DNA of 64,000 bases from JAVDCA01 sp035293985 (GTDB lineage Bacteria > Pseudomonadota > Alphaproteobacteria > Rhizobiales > Xanthobacteraceae): NCBI GenBank assembly GCA_035293985.1, contig DATGLS010000018.1:124001-188000 (forward strand). The letters run 5' to 3'. Shown one piece after another: positions 15,691 through 23,760 of this stretch; positions within the stretch are counted from its first letter, which is position 1, and each line of letters begins with the position of its first letter. A program made the translations under genes and the position numbers. The notes below the pieces were generated by a model, which was given only the letters and a program-made list of their open reading frames with translations, did not search any database and had not been told where the DNA came from.

Positions 15691-17280
15691 TCATATGCCG
15701 GCCGCGCCGCCGTCGGCGCGCGGATCGTGGGCGCCTTCGAGCGTGCCGTTGGGGTGCAGCTCGACCGCGCCGGCGTGGCCCATCGTGTCGGAATACGGCT
15801 CGGGGAGCACCTCGACGTCGTGCCCGGCCGACAGCAGCCGGTCGATCAGATTGCCGTCGAAGCGGGATTCGAGGCGCAAATTCGTGTGGGCCGAGCCCCA
15901 GGTGCGTCCGAGCAGCCAGCGCGGCGCCTCGATCGCGCGATCGAGCGGCTGGCGATAGAGGACGTGGCGGGTGAACACGGCAGCCTGCGACTGCGGCTGG
16001 CCGTCACCGCCCATGCTGCCGTAGGCGATGACACGGCCATCGGCGAGCTCCGCCAGCGCCGGGTTGAGGGTGTGGAACGGCAGCCGGCCGGGCGTCAGCG
16101 CGTTCAAGGCGCCGGGGTCGAGCGAAAAGCTCGCGCCACGGTTCTGCATCAGGACGCCGGTCGCCGGCAGCACGCAGCCGGAGCCGAACTCCCAATAGAG
16201 CGACTGGATGTAGGAGACGGCGATGCCGTCGCGATCGGCCGCGCCCATCCAGATGGTGTCGCCGTCGCCCGGCTTCGCCGGCCAGGGCGCGGCCTTGCGG
16301 GGGTCGATCCTGTCCGCCTCGGGATCGAGGAAGGCGCGCTCGAGGAAGCGCTCCGGCGGCGCCGGCAGCCGGTCCGGGTCGGTGATCACCCGGTCGCGCA
16401 GCCGGAAGGCGCGCTTGGTCGCCTCCACCAGGCCATGCACATGATCGAAGCTCTCCGCCTCGCCGACCCGCAGGCGCTCGAACACGGCGAGGATGATGAG
16501 CGATGCGAGGCCCTGGGTGGGCGGCGGCGTGTTGTAGACCGTCCCGCTTTGCAGCGTGACGCGCAGCGGCTCCGCGACCGTCGCGCGGCATTGCGCGAGA
16601 TCGGCGCGGGTCACCGGGCTGCCGATCCGCGCGAGATCGGCCGCGATCTCGCGTCCGACGTCGCCGCGATAGAAGTCGTCGAGCCCTGAATGAGCCAGAT
16701 GATCGAGGGTCCCGGCGAGCGCCGACTGCCGCAGCGTCGTGCCGGCCGCCGGCGGCTTGCCGTCCGGCAGGAAAGCCTGCGCGAACCCCGGCACATCCTT
16801 CAGCTCGGCGAGCTTCTCGGTCGAGAGCCGCGCCTGGCTGCGCGTTACCACATAGCCGTCGCGGGCGTGGCGGATGGCGTGCGCCAGCAGGCTTTCGAGC
16901 GGCAGCCGGCCGCCTTGCGCCTTGGCGGCTTCGAGTGCGAGCGACCAGCCCGCGATGGCGCCCGGGACGGTGAGCGCGGCAAAAGGCCCGCGTGCCGGGA
17001 TGGCCTCGTGCTCGCGATAGAGCTCGCGGCGGGCATTCGTCCCGGCGCGGCCGGCCGCCATCAGCGCCCGCACCCGGCCTGAGCGCTCGCGCACCAGCCA
17101 GAAGCCGTCGCCGCCGATGTGGTTCATGTGCGGGTAGACCGCCGCGATGGTCGCAGCCATCGCGACCATCGCCTCGATGGCGTTGCCGCCCTCCGCCAGC
17201 ACGGCGCGCCCGGCTTCGGCCGCGGCGGCATGCGGGGCGGCGACGATACCAACTCGACAATTGTTGCGGTAAAGGTCCAT
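15691..17280 (-). CDS. Gamma-glutamyltransferase-family Ntn hydrolase
   Basis: 529 residues with the GGT fold: AAAEAGRAVLAEGGNAIEAMVA and MNHIGGDGFWLV at the start, YNTPPPTQGLASLIIL in the middle, and the autocleavage site GDGDT with Thr342 as predicted nucleophile of the small chain, followed by DGIAVSYIQSLYWEFGSG and later YGSMGGDGQPQSQ. Unlike periplasmic GGT it has no signal peptide, so it is probably cytoplasmic. Related cytoplasmic members include oxamate amidohydrolase (HpxW) and acylases, so glutathione need not be the substrate. The 110-nt gap to the LysR gene suggests shared transcription. Confidence 0.9.
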   Translation of the reverse strand: MDLYRNNCRVGIVAAPHAAAAEAGRAVLAEGGNAIEAMVAMAATIAAVYPHMNHIGGDGFWLVRERSGRVRALMAAGRAGTNARRELYREHEAIPARGPFAALTVPGAIAGWSLALEAAKAQGGRLPLESLLAHAIRHARDGYVVTRSQARLSTEKLAELKDVPGFAQAFLPDGKPPAAGTTLRQSALAGTLDHLAHSGLDDFYRGDVGREIAADLARIGSPVTRADLAQCRATVAEPLRVTLQSGTVYNTPPPTQGLASLIILAVFERLRVGEAESFDHVHGLVEATKRAFRLRDRVITDPDRLPAPPERFLERAFLDPEADRIDPRKAAPWPAKPGDGDTIWMGAADRDGIAVSYIQSLYWEFGSGCVLPATGVLMQNRGASFSLDPGALNALTPGRLPFHTLNPALAELADGRVIAYGSMGGDGQPQSQAAVFTRHVLYRQPLDRAIEAPRWLLGRTWGSAHTNLRLESRFDGNLIDRLLSAGHDVEVLPEPYSDTMGHAGAVELHPNGTLEGAHDPRADGGAAGI

Positions 17281-17463
17281 CCTGAGGGGCCGATGGAATA
17301 GGTTGTCGGTGGAAGATGGTAGGTTCGGTCGAGCTTAACGGTGCGCGTGGGAAATATATAGATTCGTCAGAAGGGCAGCTTGCGGGACTGATTCTTCTTG
17401 ACAGCTTCCAGTTGGACAATTCTTAATTGCATTCCGTTGCTGACCCACCCGAGGAGACTGTTC

Positions 17464-17619
17464 ATGCCAGGCGACCAAGCCCCGCCTATCATCGCGAAGA
17501 TCAACCAATATCTGGCCAAGAGATCAGCCGCTGGCGTCAAGCGAACCGCGGGAAACAAAAAGGCGCGTTCGGCGCGCGAAGGAGCGGCGTTGCGGAAAAA
17601 GGCAGCCAAGCCTTCGTAG
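17464..17619 (+). CDS. Possible small Lys-rich protein
   Basis: A 51-codon frame (MPGDQAPPIIAKINQYLAKR, then a Lys/Arg/Ala-rich tail) in a lower-GC patch. It overlaps, in another frame, the possible upstream extension of the next gene. The basic tail resembles neither neighbour. It might be a real small basic protein or the frameshifted N-terminus of the 17649 gene. Nothing else is visible in the 368 nt between the GGT-like gene and 17649. Confidence 0.3.
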   Translation: MPGDQAPPIIAKINQYLAKRSAAGVKRTAGNKKARSAREGAALRKKAAKPS

Positions 17620-17648
17620 GATGCCTCGTTTCGGCGGCGTTGACGTGG

Positions 17649-18215
17649 ATGGCAACCGTGTTCGCCCTGATGCAACCTGAAATCCTTCAGAAGATCGTCA
17701 TCGGAGTTGCCGGTGCCGTTGTCATAAAGCTTGGAACGATGCTTTATGTTTACGTCACAGATCTGATGTTTCGAAAAAAGAATTTTACGATCTCTGGAAC
17801 GTGGTTCGCTGAATTCGAGAGCCACATCACGAACAAGCTGAATATTGAATTCGTGCGCTTCGTACAGTCGAAGGAGCATGTCCGTTTCAACCTGCAGCAA
17901 TACACTGGCGCGCGTGCTGGAGCGAGAAAGTATTGTGGCGAAGGCATCCTCCGCGTAAACTCGTTTTCGGCAGTCTACTATTCCGCCGAGAGGAGAAGCC
18001 CGCAAAGCGGCGCGTTTTCACTGACCGTGCAACCCGCTGATGGAAGTTTGAGCGGCCGTTACGCCGAGCTCGAGAAAGACAAGATTGAGCAGGCAAGCGT
18101 CGCTTACATCCTGAAGCCACTGAAGATGACGTGGCTGGAGCGCTTCAAGCTGGCGTGGGGCATCGCGTGCTTCAAGGATGTCGCCGAGGCCAAGGCCGCG
18201 ATTCAACGAGGGTGA
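17649..18215 (+). CDS. Membrane-anchored beta-rich protein of unknown function (2TM/beta-barrel-like)
   Basis: About 188 residues from the ATG at 17649; the frame is open further upstream, so the start is uncertain. A hydrophobic region (about residues 12-38, IVIGVAGAVVIKLGTMLYVY) is followed by a stretch of predicted beta strands: FTISGTWFAEFES, FVRFVQSKEHVRFNLQQY, GEGILRVNSFSAVYYSAE, AFSLTVQPADGSLSGRYAEL and ASVAYILKPL. The layout recalls S-2TM-beta/Cap15-like effectors of cyclic-oligonucleotide defence, but no nucleotidyltransferase gene lies nearby. Composition is more AT-rich than the flanks. Its 3' end overlaps the convergent cysteine-cluster gene by 13 nt. Confidence 0.6.
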   Translation: MATVFALMQPEILQKIVIGVAGAVVIKLGTMLYVYVTDLMFRKKNFTISGTWFAEFESHITNKLNIEFVRFVQSKEHVRFNLQQYTGARAGARKYCGEGILRVNSFSAVYYSAERRSPQSGAFSLTVQPADGSLSGRYAELEKDKIEQASVAYILKPLKMTWLERFKLAWGIACFKDVAEAKAAIQRG

Positions 18216-18655
18216 CGTCGGTGTTCAGTCTGCCGTCCAAACACCTCGTCGAGCAGTTGGCGATCGTCAGCGTCGGACGACCACGCGGCGGGGACTGATA
18301 CCCCTTTCACGCAGTCATATGGAAAATTTGCCAACCCCTGCCAAAAGAACCTGAACGGAGCACGCTCGCATTGGACCGGCCTGATATCATAAACGGAGCA
18401 CAAGTTATCATCGTTCAGAAAGACGCAATCGCCGCGGTTGTCCTTGAGTAGGTGTAACTTCACGCCGGTCTCGTTATTTTCCAGCTCAAGCTCGCGGCGG
18501 CAATACCGCGAAACGAAGTCGGCAGGAAGAAGTTGCAGACGCTTCGCCAGCCGGGCGACGTCAGCCGGGAACAAGATCACCCCTCGTTCCTTATCGAATC
18601 CTTTGCAGCACTTTCCACATTTGGTGCAATTGAGTTCGGGCTCGCGCGAGGTCAT
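18203..18655 (-). CDS. YkgJ-family cysteine cluster protein
   Basis: 150 residues. The N-terminal CTKCGKCCKGF plus later Cys residues (GDCVFLNDDNLCSVYDIRPVQC and DCVKG) form the eight-Cys pattern of the YkgJ/FliB-like family, which is thought to bind zinc or an Fe-S cluster. No transmembrane segment. The internal sequence VILFPADVARLAKRLQLLPADF matches the helical part between the Cys groups in this family. Function unknown. It shares the lower-GC patch with the preceding, convergent gene. Confidence 0.87.
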   Translation of the reverse strand: MTSREPELNCTKCGKCCKGFDKERGVILFPADVARLAKRLQLLPADFVSRYCRRELELENNETGVKLHLLKDNRGDCVFLNDDNLCSVYDIRPVQCERAPFRFFWQGLANFPYDCVKGVSVPAAWSSDADDRQLLDEVFGRQTEHRRHPR

Positions 18656-18816
18656 GGCTTCCGCGTGCTTCCTATCGCCTCAAGGCAGGAGGCTACACCC
18701 GCCATTATTCCCGGAACAAGCGGCTGGGCAGTGCGAGCAGGTCGCGAGCGGCCGCCGCCGCTCCCAGGGCAGATTCGAGCACCGGCGCGCCATCGATGAG
18801 ATGAGGCATCAACCGG

Positions 18817-20889
18817 TCACGCCGCGTCCGCGAGGCCGCGCCGCTCGAGCAGCGCTTCCTCGGTAGGCAGCCGCCCGCGGAAGGCCTTGTAGGCCTCATC
18901 CGGGGTGCGCGAGCCGCCGGCCGAGTAGATGAAGCGGTAGAGCCGCTCGGCGGTCGCGGGGTCGAACACGTTGCCGGTCTCCTGGAAGGCGTTGAAGGCG
19001 TCGGCATCGAGCACCTCCGACCACATGTAGCTGTAGTAGGCCGCCGAATAGTGGTCGCCGGCGAACACGTGGCTGAAATGCGGCGAGCGGTGGCGCATCA
19101 CGATCTCCTCCGGCATGCCGATGCGCTCGAGCGCCGCGCGCTCGAACGCCGCCGGGTCGAGATCGTCGGCATTGGTGAGCGAGTGGTAGTCGAGGTCGAC
19201 GATCGCCGACGAGACGTATTCGACCGTCGTGAAGCCCTGGTTGAAGGTGCGTGCCGCCTTGAGCTTGGCGATCAGGGCGTCGGGCATCGGCTCGCCGGTG
19301 CGGTAATGGACCGCGAAGGCCTTGAGGACCTCAGGCGTATCGAGCCACTGCTCGTAGAGCTGGGACGGCAGCTCGACGAAGTCGGTCGCGACCCCGGTGC
19401 CGGAAATCAGCGGGTAGGTCACGTCCGAGAGCAGCGCATGCAGGGCGTGGCCGAACTCGTGAAACAGGGTGCGGGCGTCGTCGTGGCTGAGCAGGGTCGG
19501 CCCGCCGTCGGCGCCCTTGGAGAAGTTCGTCACGTTGAACACCAGCGGGCGCACCTCGCCGTCGAGCTTGTCCTGCTCGCGCAGGGTCGACATCCAGGCG
19601 CCGCTGCGTTTCGACGGCCGGGCATAGTAGTCGCCGAAGAAGAGACCGAGATGGCGCCCGTCGACCGTCTTGATCTCGAAGGCGCGTACGTCGGGGTGCC
19701 AGACCGGCACGTCGGTGCGCGGCGTCGCCGTGATGCCGAACAGCCGGCGGGCGGTCTCGAAGGCGGCCGCGATCATGCGGTCGAGTTGGAGGTAGGGCTC
19801 GAACTCGCCCTCGGCGATGTCGCAGCGCTGCTGGCGCAGCTTCTCGGCGTAGTAGCGCCAGTCCCACGCCGCGAGTTTGAAGTTGCCGCCCTCGGCCTGG
19901 ATCATCTCCTGCATGGCGTCGCGGTCGGCGAGCGCCCGCGCGCGGGCCGGGGCCCAGACCTTCTCCAGAAGCCCGCGCGCCGCCGCCGGCGTCTTCGCCA
20001 TGGCGTCGTCGAGCCGATAGTCGGCCCAGGTGGGATAGCCGAGCAGCTTCGCCTTCTCGGTGCGCAGCCGCACCATCTCGGCGATGACCGGCCGGTTGTC
20101 GTCGGCGCCGCCTTCGCCGCGGGCGATCCAGGCGCGGAAGGCTTTTTCACGCAGGTCGCGCCGGCGCGAGAAGGCGAGGAACGGCTCGACGCTGGAGCGC
20201 GACAGGGTGATCGCCGCCGGGCTTTTGAGGCCACGCTCCTGTGCGACGGCGCGGGCGGCGGCGCGCTGATGCTCGGGCAGGCCGGCCAGGTCCGCCTCGC
20301 CGTCGAGCGGCAGCACATAGCTCTGCTCATCGCTCAGCACCCGCTGGCTGAATTTGGTGCCCAGCGCCGCGAGCCGCTCGCCGATTTCGGCGAGGCGGGC
20401 CCGCGCGGCCTCATCGAGGCCGGCGCCGGCGCGGCGGAAGGTCACGAAGTAGCGCTCGAGCACCCGCGCCTGCTCGGCGTCGAGCCCCGCCGGGTCCGCC
20501 TTGACGGCCGCGATTCGCCGAAACAGGGTCTGGTTCATGTAGATCGCGTCCCAATGGGCGGTGAGGCGAGGCGCGATATCGCGCTCCAGGGCGAGCAGCG
20601 CCGGGTTGCTGTGCGCGCCGACGAGGGCAAAGAAGGCGGCGGAGACCCGCGCCAGCGTCCGGCCCGAGCGCTCGAGCGCCGCCACCGTGTTGGCGAAGGT
20701 CGGCGCCGCCGTCCGCGCGGCGATCGCCGCCACCTCGCGGTCGTGCTCGGCGAAGGCCGCCGTGAAGGCGGGGCCGAAGTGGTCCGGCGCGATCGCCGCG
20801 AAGGGCGGCGCCGCGAACGGGGTGTCCCAAGGCGCCAGCAGCGGATTGTCGGAGGGGCGGGATGTCCTTTGGCTCGTCTGTTGGCTCAT
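18817..20889 (-). CDS. M3-family metallopeptidase (peptidyl-dipeptidase Dcp / oligopeptidase A type)
   Basis: 690 residues from the ATG at 20889 (MSQQTSQRTSRPSDNPLLAP). The zinc site TLFHEFGHALHALLSD places His477, Glu478 and His481, with the third ligand Glu further on. Helical M3 core features such as NFSKGADGGPTLLSHDD and GDHYSAAYYSYMWSEVLDAD are intact. A longer frame opens at 21006 but would cross the divergent gene starting at 20988, so the shorter start is preferred. No signal peptide: a cytoplasmic oligopeptidase that degrades short peptides. Monocistronic; the 161 nt to the YkgJ gene hold nothing I can name. Confidence 0.93.
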   Translation of the reverse strand: MSQQTSQRTSRPSDNPLLAPWDTPFAAPPFAAIAPDHFGPAFTAAFAEHDREVAAIAARTAAPTFANTVAALERSGRTLARVSAAFFALVGAHSNPALLALERDIAPRLTAHWDAIYMNQTLFRRIAAVKADPAGLDAEQARVLERYFVTFRRAGAGLDEAARARLAEIGERLAALGTKFSQRVLSDEQSYVLPLDGEADLAGLPEHQRAAARAVAQERGLKSPAAITLSRSSVEPFLAFSRRRDLREKAFRAWIARGEGGADDNRPVIAEMVRLRTEKAKLLGYPTWADYRLDDAMAKTPAAARGLLEKVWAPARARALADRDAMQEMIQAEGGNFKLAAWDWRYYAEKLRQQRCDIAEGEFEPYLQLDRMIAAAFETARRLFGITATPRTDVPVWHPDVRAFEIKTVDGRHLGLFFGDYYARPSKRSGAWMSTLREQDKLDGEVRPLVFNVTNFSKGADGGPTLLSHDDARTLFHEFGHALHALLSDVTYPLISGTGVATDFVELPSQLYEQWLDTPEVLKAFAVHYRTGEPMPDALIAKLKAARTFNQGFTTVEYVSSAIVDLDYHSLTNADDLDPAAFERAALERIGMPEEIVMRHRSPHFSHVFAGDHYSAAYYSYMWSEVLDADAFNAFQETGNVFDPATAERLYRFIYSAGGSRTPDEAYKAFRGRLPTEEALLERRGLADAA

Positions 20890-20987
20890 GAAAAATCGCT
20901 CGTCTCGCCCCATTTCGGCCGGCTTGCCGGACTTGATCGCAGCGCCCATTTGATGGAAATTGCGGCCGCCAGACAGGGATTTATGCG

Positions 20988-21248
20988 ATGCGCGACGTAG
21001 CTTCAACCAAGGGACCGCGGCGGATCTTGTGGCAGAACGTGTCGACCGTTCTGAGCGCCGCGATCCTGATCAGCGCCGAGGTCTTCGGCGCCGCCTTCGC
21101 GGGCGGCTGGGCCGTCGCCAACCTGCTCGAGCTCGGCTCCTACGGCGTCTACGCCTTCCAGCTCGCCTTCTTCATCATCGGCCTCGTCGTGATGATCGCC
21201 TTCGTGCGCAACGCGGTGCGCGTCGAGCCGTTCACGACGTCGAGCTGA
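20988..21248 (+). CDS. Small two-helix membrane protein
   Basis: 86 residues with two hydrophobic segments (VSTVLSAAILISAEVFGAAFA and GVYAFQLAFFIIGLVVMIAFV) and short charged ends, beginning MRDVASTKGPRR. No motif recognised. It is divergent from the M3 peptidase across 98 nt and stands alone on the plus strand. Length and hydropathy suggest a real small inner-membrane protein. Confidence 0.72.
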   Translation: MRDVASTKGPRRILWQNVSTVLSAAILISAEVFGAAFAGGWAVANLLELGSYGVYAFQLAFFIIGLVVMIAFVRNAVRVEPFTTSS

Positions 21249-21599
21249 CGGCGCGCGCGCCCCTCGCGCACGGCATGAGAGCTGCGCGCGAGCTGGAAGC
21301 GCTCTTGATTAATCATCTCGAAACCGTTTCGATCGCTTTGGTGAAAAAACTTTTGCACGCGAGTCGATTTTTTCTTGCGCAGAATCCGGAATCCACTTAT
21401 TTCCATCTTTGCCCAAATTCGCACGTGCCTGTGGCCGTGTGTCGGTCGGTGGGCATCCGGACAAGAGGCCGGACAGCCGCCCGGAGTGAGATCGCCAAGA
21501 CGGCGTGTCGGACAACTCGTCAGATTGAATTGTCGAGCTGACGAGGCGTCCAGGGACACCAAAGTCTGCGATCGCTTGCAGCTCCGAACACTTGACTGA
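21249..21599. other. Intergenic region without recognised gene
   Basis: Between the small membrane protein and the structured leader of the decarboxylase gene. It contains a patch richer in A and T around 21300-21420 that may hold the decarboxylase promoter; I cannot pick a confident -35/-10 pair. Frames that cross it lack family features. Confidence 0.5.
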
Positions 21600-21893
21600 C
21601 AGCCGGAGGCGAAACCGGCGCACCTCGTTCTCCACGGGGGACGCGGCTTAAAGCAACGACGGAGCGGGCTTTTTTGGTCTCTGCCGGGATTCCACCCCCT
21701 GGCTCGGGCTACCGAAGAGGCTTGTTCTTCATTGCCGGCCGTGCGGACGGGGTCCTCCCCTCCAAACCAAGGCAGCATGTCGGGTCTTCCCGTCTACGCC
21801 ACCGGCGCGTCCCCATCGCGGGCCGGCGGCGAGGCAAGGCAGACCCGCATCACATCGGGCGGTTCGCCGCCCCTGACCCGTGGGGAGAGCGCC
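21600..21893 (+). promoter_or_regulatory. Structured 5' leader of ornithine decarboxylase, candidate speF-type RNA
   Basis: The roughly 290 nt before the decarboxylase ATG can form stacked helices. A closing pair GGGTCT (21782-21787) / AGACCC (21841-21846) encloses an arm CGCCACCGGCGCG (21797-21809) facing CGCGGGCCGGCGGCG (21818-21832). A perfect hairpin GGGCGG-TTCG-CCGCCC follows at 21857-21872, then a GGGGAGAG Shine-Dalgarno sequence and ATG 21894. A T-run follows GGAGCGGGC near 21670. The speF RNA motif (Rfam) is known upstream of alphaproteobacterial ornithine decarboxylase genes; I could not run the covariance model. Confidence 0.6.
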
Positions 21894-23036
21894 ATGACGG
21901 AGCGCATCCGCGAATTCCTGCGCAACCGCCGCGCAGACGGAAAGGACGACGCACCATGCCTGGTCGTCGACCTCGAGGTCGTTCGTGACAACTATCAGGC
22001 CTTCGCCAAGGCGCTGCCCGACACGCGCGTGTTCTACGCCGTGAAGGCCAACCCGGCGCCGGAGGTCCTGTGCCTGCTCGCCAGGCTCGGCTCCTGCTTC
22101 GATACCGCCTCGATCCCCGAGATCGAGATGGTGCTCGCGGCCGGCGCCGCGGCGGAGCGCATCTCGTACGGCAACACGATCAAGAAGGAGCGCGACATCG
22201 CCCGGGCCTATGCGCTCGGCGTGCGGCTGTTCGCGGTCGACAGCAAGGCCGAGGTCGACAAGATCGCCCGCCAGGCGCCGGGCGCAAAGGTCTTCTGCCG
22301 CTTCCTGCACGACTGTGCCGGGGCCGAATGGCCGCTGTCGCGCAAGTTCGGCTGCGATCCCACGATGGCGGTCGAGGTGCTCGAGCATGCCCATCGCCAG
22401 GGGCTGGTCGCCCATGGGGTGTCGTTCCACGTCGGCTCGCAGCAGCGCCGCACGGCGGCCTGGGACGCGGCGCTCAAGTCGGCGGCGACCATCTTCCGCG
22501 CCTGCGCCGAGCGGGGCATCAACCTCGCGATGGTCAACCTCGGCGGCGGCTTCCCGACCAAGTACCTCAAGGAGGTTCCGGCGGTGAAGTCCTACGGCAC
22601 GGCGATCTTCCGGGCGCTGCGCAAGCACTTCGGCAACGCGATTCCTGAGACGATCATCGAGCCGGGCCGCGGCATGGTCGGCAATGCCGGCGTGATCGAG
22701 GCGGAGGTCGTGCTCGTCTCCAAGAAGAGCGAGGGCGACGACACCCGCTGGGTCTACCTCGACATCGGCAAGTTCGGCGGCCTCGCCGAGACCATGGACG
22801 AGTCGATCCGTTACCCGATCCGCACGCCGCGGGACGGTGACGAGACCGGCGCCTGCGTGATCGCGGGTCCGACCTGCGATTCCATGGACGTGCTGTACGA
22901 GAAGAACCCGTACATGCTCCCAGTGAGCCTGGAGATCGGCGACAAGGTGCTGATCGAGGGCACGGGTGCCTATACGACCACGTACTCGGCGGTCGCCTTC
23001 AACGGCTTCTCGCCGCTCAAGTCCTTCCACATCTAG
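21894..23036 (+). CDS. Ornithine decarboxylase, type III PLP fold (may also use lysine)
   Basis: 380 residues from the ATG at 21894 (MTERIREFLRN). The alanine-racemase-like barrel shows the PLP lysine in VFYAVKANPAPEVL, GVSFHVGSQQ, the Gly-rich phosphate loop NLGGGFPTKY, and the C-terminal-domain active-site Cys in IAGPTCDSMDVLY. It makes putrescine from ornithine in the cytosol. The full Hyphomicrobiales order decarboxylase-GNAT-homospermidine synthase follows, so putrescine probably feeds homospermidine. The longer frame beginning at 21732 lies in the structured leader and lacks family residues. Product-responsive control through the leader is inferred. Confidence 0.95.
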   Translation: MTERIREFLRNRRADGKDDAPCLVVDLEVVRDNYQAFAKALPDTRVFYAVKANPAPEVLCLLARLGSCFDTASIPEIEMVLAAGAAAERISYGNTIKKERDIARAYALGVRLFAVDSKAEVDKIARQAPGAKVFCRFLHDCAGAEWPLSRKFGCDPTMAVEVLEHAHRQGLVAHGVSFHVGSQQRRTAAWDAALKSAATIFRACAERGINLAMVNLGGGFPTKYLKEVPAVKSYGTAIFRALRKHFGNAIPETIIEPGRGMVGNAGVIEAEVVLVSKKSEGDDTRWVYLDIGKFGGLAETMDESIRYPIRTPRDGDETGACVIAGPTCDSMDVLYEKNPYMLPVSLEIGDKVLIEGTGAYTTTYSAVAFNGFSPLKSFHI

Positions 23037-23066
23037 AGCCGCGCGCCTCGGCGCGTGTCCCGGACC

Positions 23067-23090
23067 GGCGCACCAGCTTGCTGGTGCGCC
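23067..23090 (+). terminator. Strong hairpin after the decarboxylase gene
   Basis: GGCGCACCAG and CTGGTGCGCC form a perfect 10-bp stem around the loop CTTG. No T-run follows, so it may be a partial terminator or an mRNA-stabilising hairpin between the decarboxylase and acetyltransferase genes. Confidence 0.55.
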
Positions 23091-23114
23091 TGACCCTGGG
23101 CGCGGAGGATCGTC

Positions 23115-23654
23115 ATGATCACCATTCGTTCGGAAAGGCCGGCCGATGTCGCGGCGCGCGAGGCGCTGCTCGACGTCGCCTACGGCCCGGTCCGCTTCGA
23201 GAAGCCGTCGCAGCGCTTGCGCGCTGGCCGTGCGCCGGCGCTCGCCCTCGTCGCCGTCGCAACGGGTCACGTCGTCGGGACCGTTCGGCTGTGGCCGGTG
23301 CTGGCCGGCGCAGGCCGGCCGGCGCTGCTGCTCGGCCCGCTCGCGGTCCACCCTGATTGCCGCCGCCGCGGCATCGGCGCCGCCCTGATGCGGCGCGCGA
23401 TCCACGCCGCCAAGGAGGCCGGCCACCGGGCGGTGCTGCTGATCGGCGATGCGCCCTACTACGCCCGTTTCGGCTTTTCCGCCGAGAAGACCGGCGCGCT
23501 GGTCATGCCGGGTGCCGATCGGCCGGACCGGCTGCTCGGCCTCGAGCTCAGCGCCGGCGCTCTCGATGGCGCGGATGGCGTCATCCGCGCCGGCACCCGC
23601 CGTCGTTCGACGGCCCGCGCAGCGAAGGCCATTGCCGTCGCACAGGCGGCATAA
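23115..23654 (+). CDS. GNAT-family N-acetyltransferase
   Basis: 179 residues. The acetyl-CoA binding motif A is visible as LGPLAVHPDCRRRGIGAALM (pyrophosphate loop RRRGIG), followed by AGHRAVLLIGDAPYYARFGF. The protein belongs to the YhbS-like group (GDAPYYARFGF). It lies 78 nt after the decarboxylase and 106 nt before homospermidine synthase, the conserved position of a GNAT gene in rhizobial polyamine loci. Acetylation of a polyamine is possible but not shown. The basic, Ala-rich tail (about residues 158-179) is outside the domain. Confidence 0.9.
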   Translation: MITIRSERPADVAAREALLDVAYGPVRFEKPSQRLRAGRAPALALVAVATGHVVGTVRLWPVLAGAGRPALLLGPLAVHPDCRRRGIGAALMRRAIHAAKEAGHRAVLLIGDAPYYARFGFSAEKTGALVMPGADRPDRLLGLELSAGALDGADGVIRAGTRRRSTARAAKAIAVAQAA

Positions 23655-23760
23655 TCCGGCTGCACACAAGGCCGGAGCACTTCCCTCGGCGCCGCGCGAG
23701 CGATAATCGTGCGGCGCCTTTGTTTTTCCCCTTCGCCGCGTGCTCTTCCGGAGACTTGCG

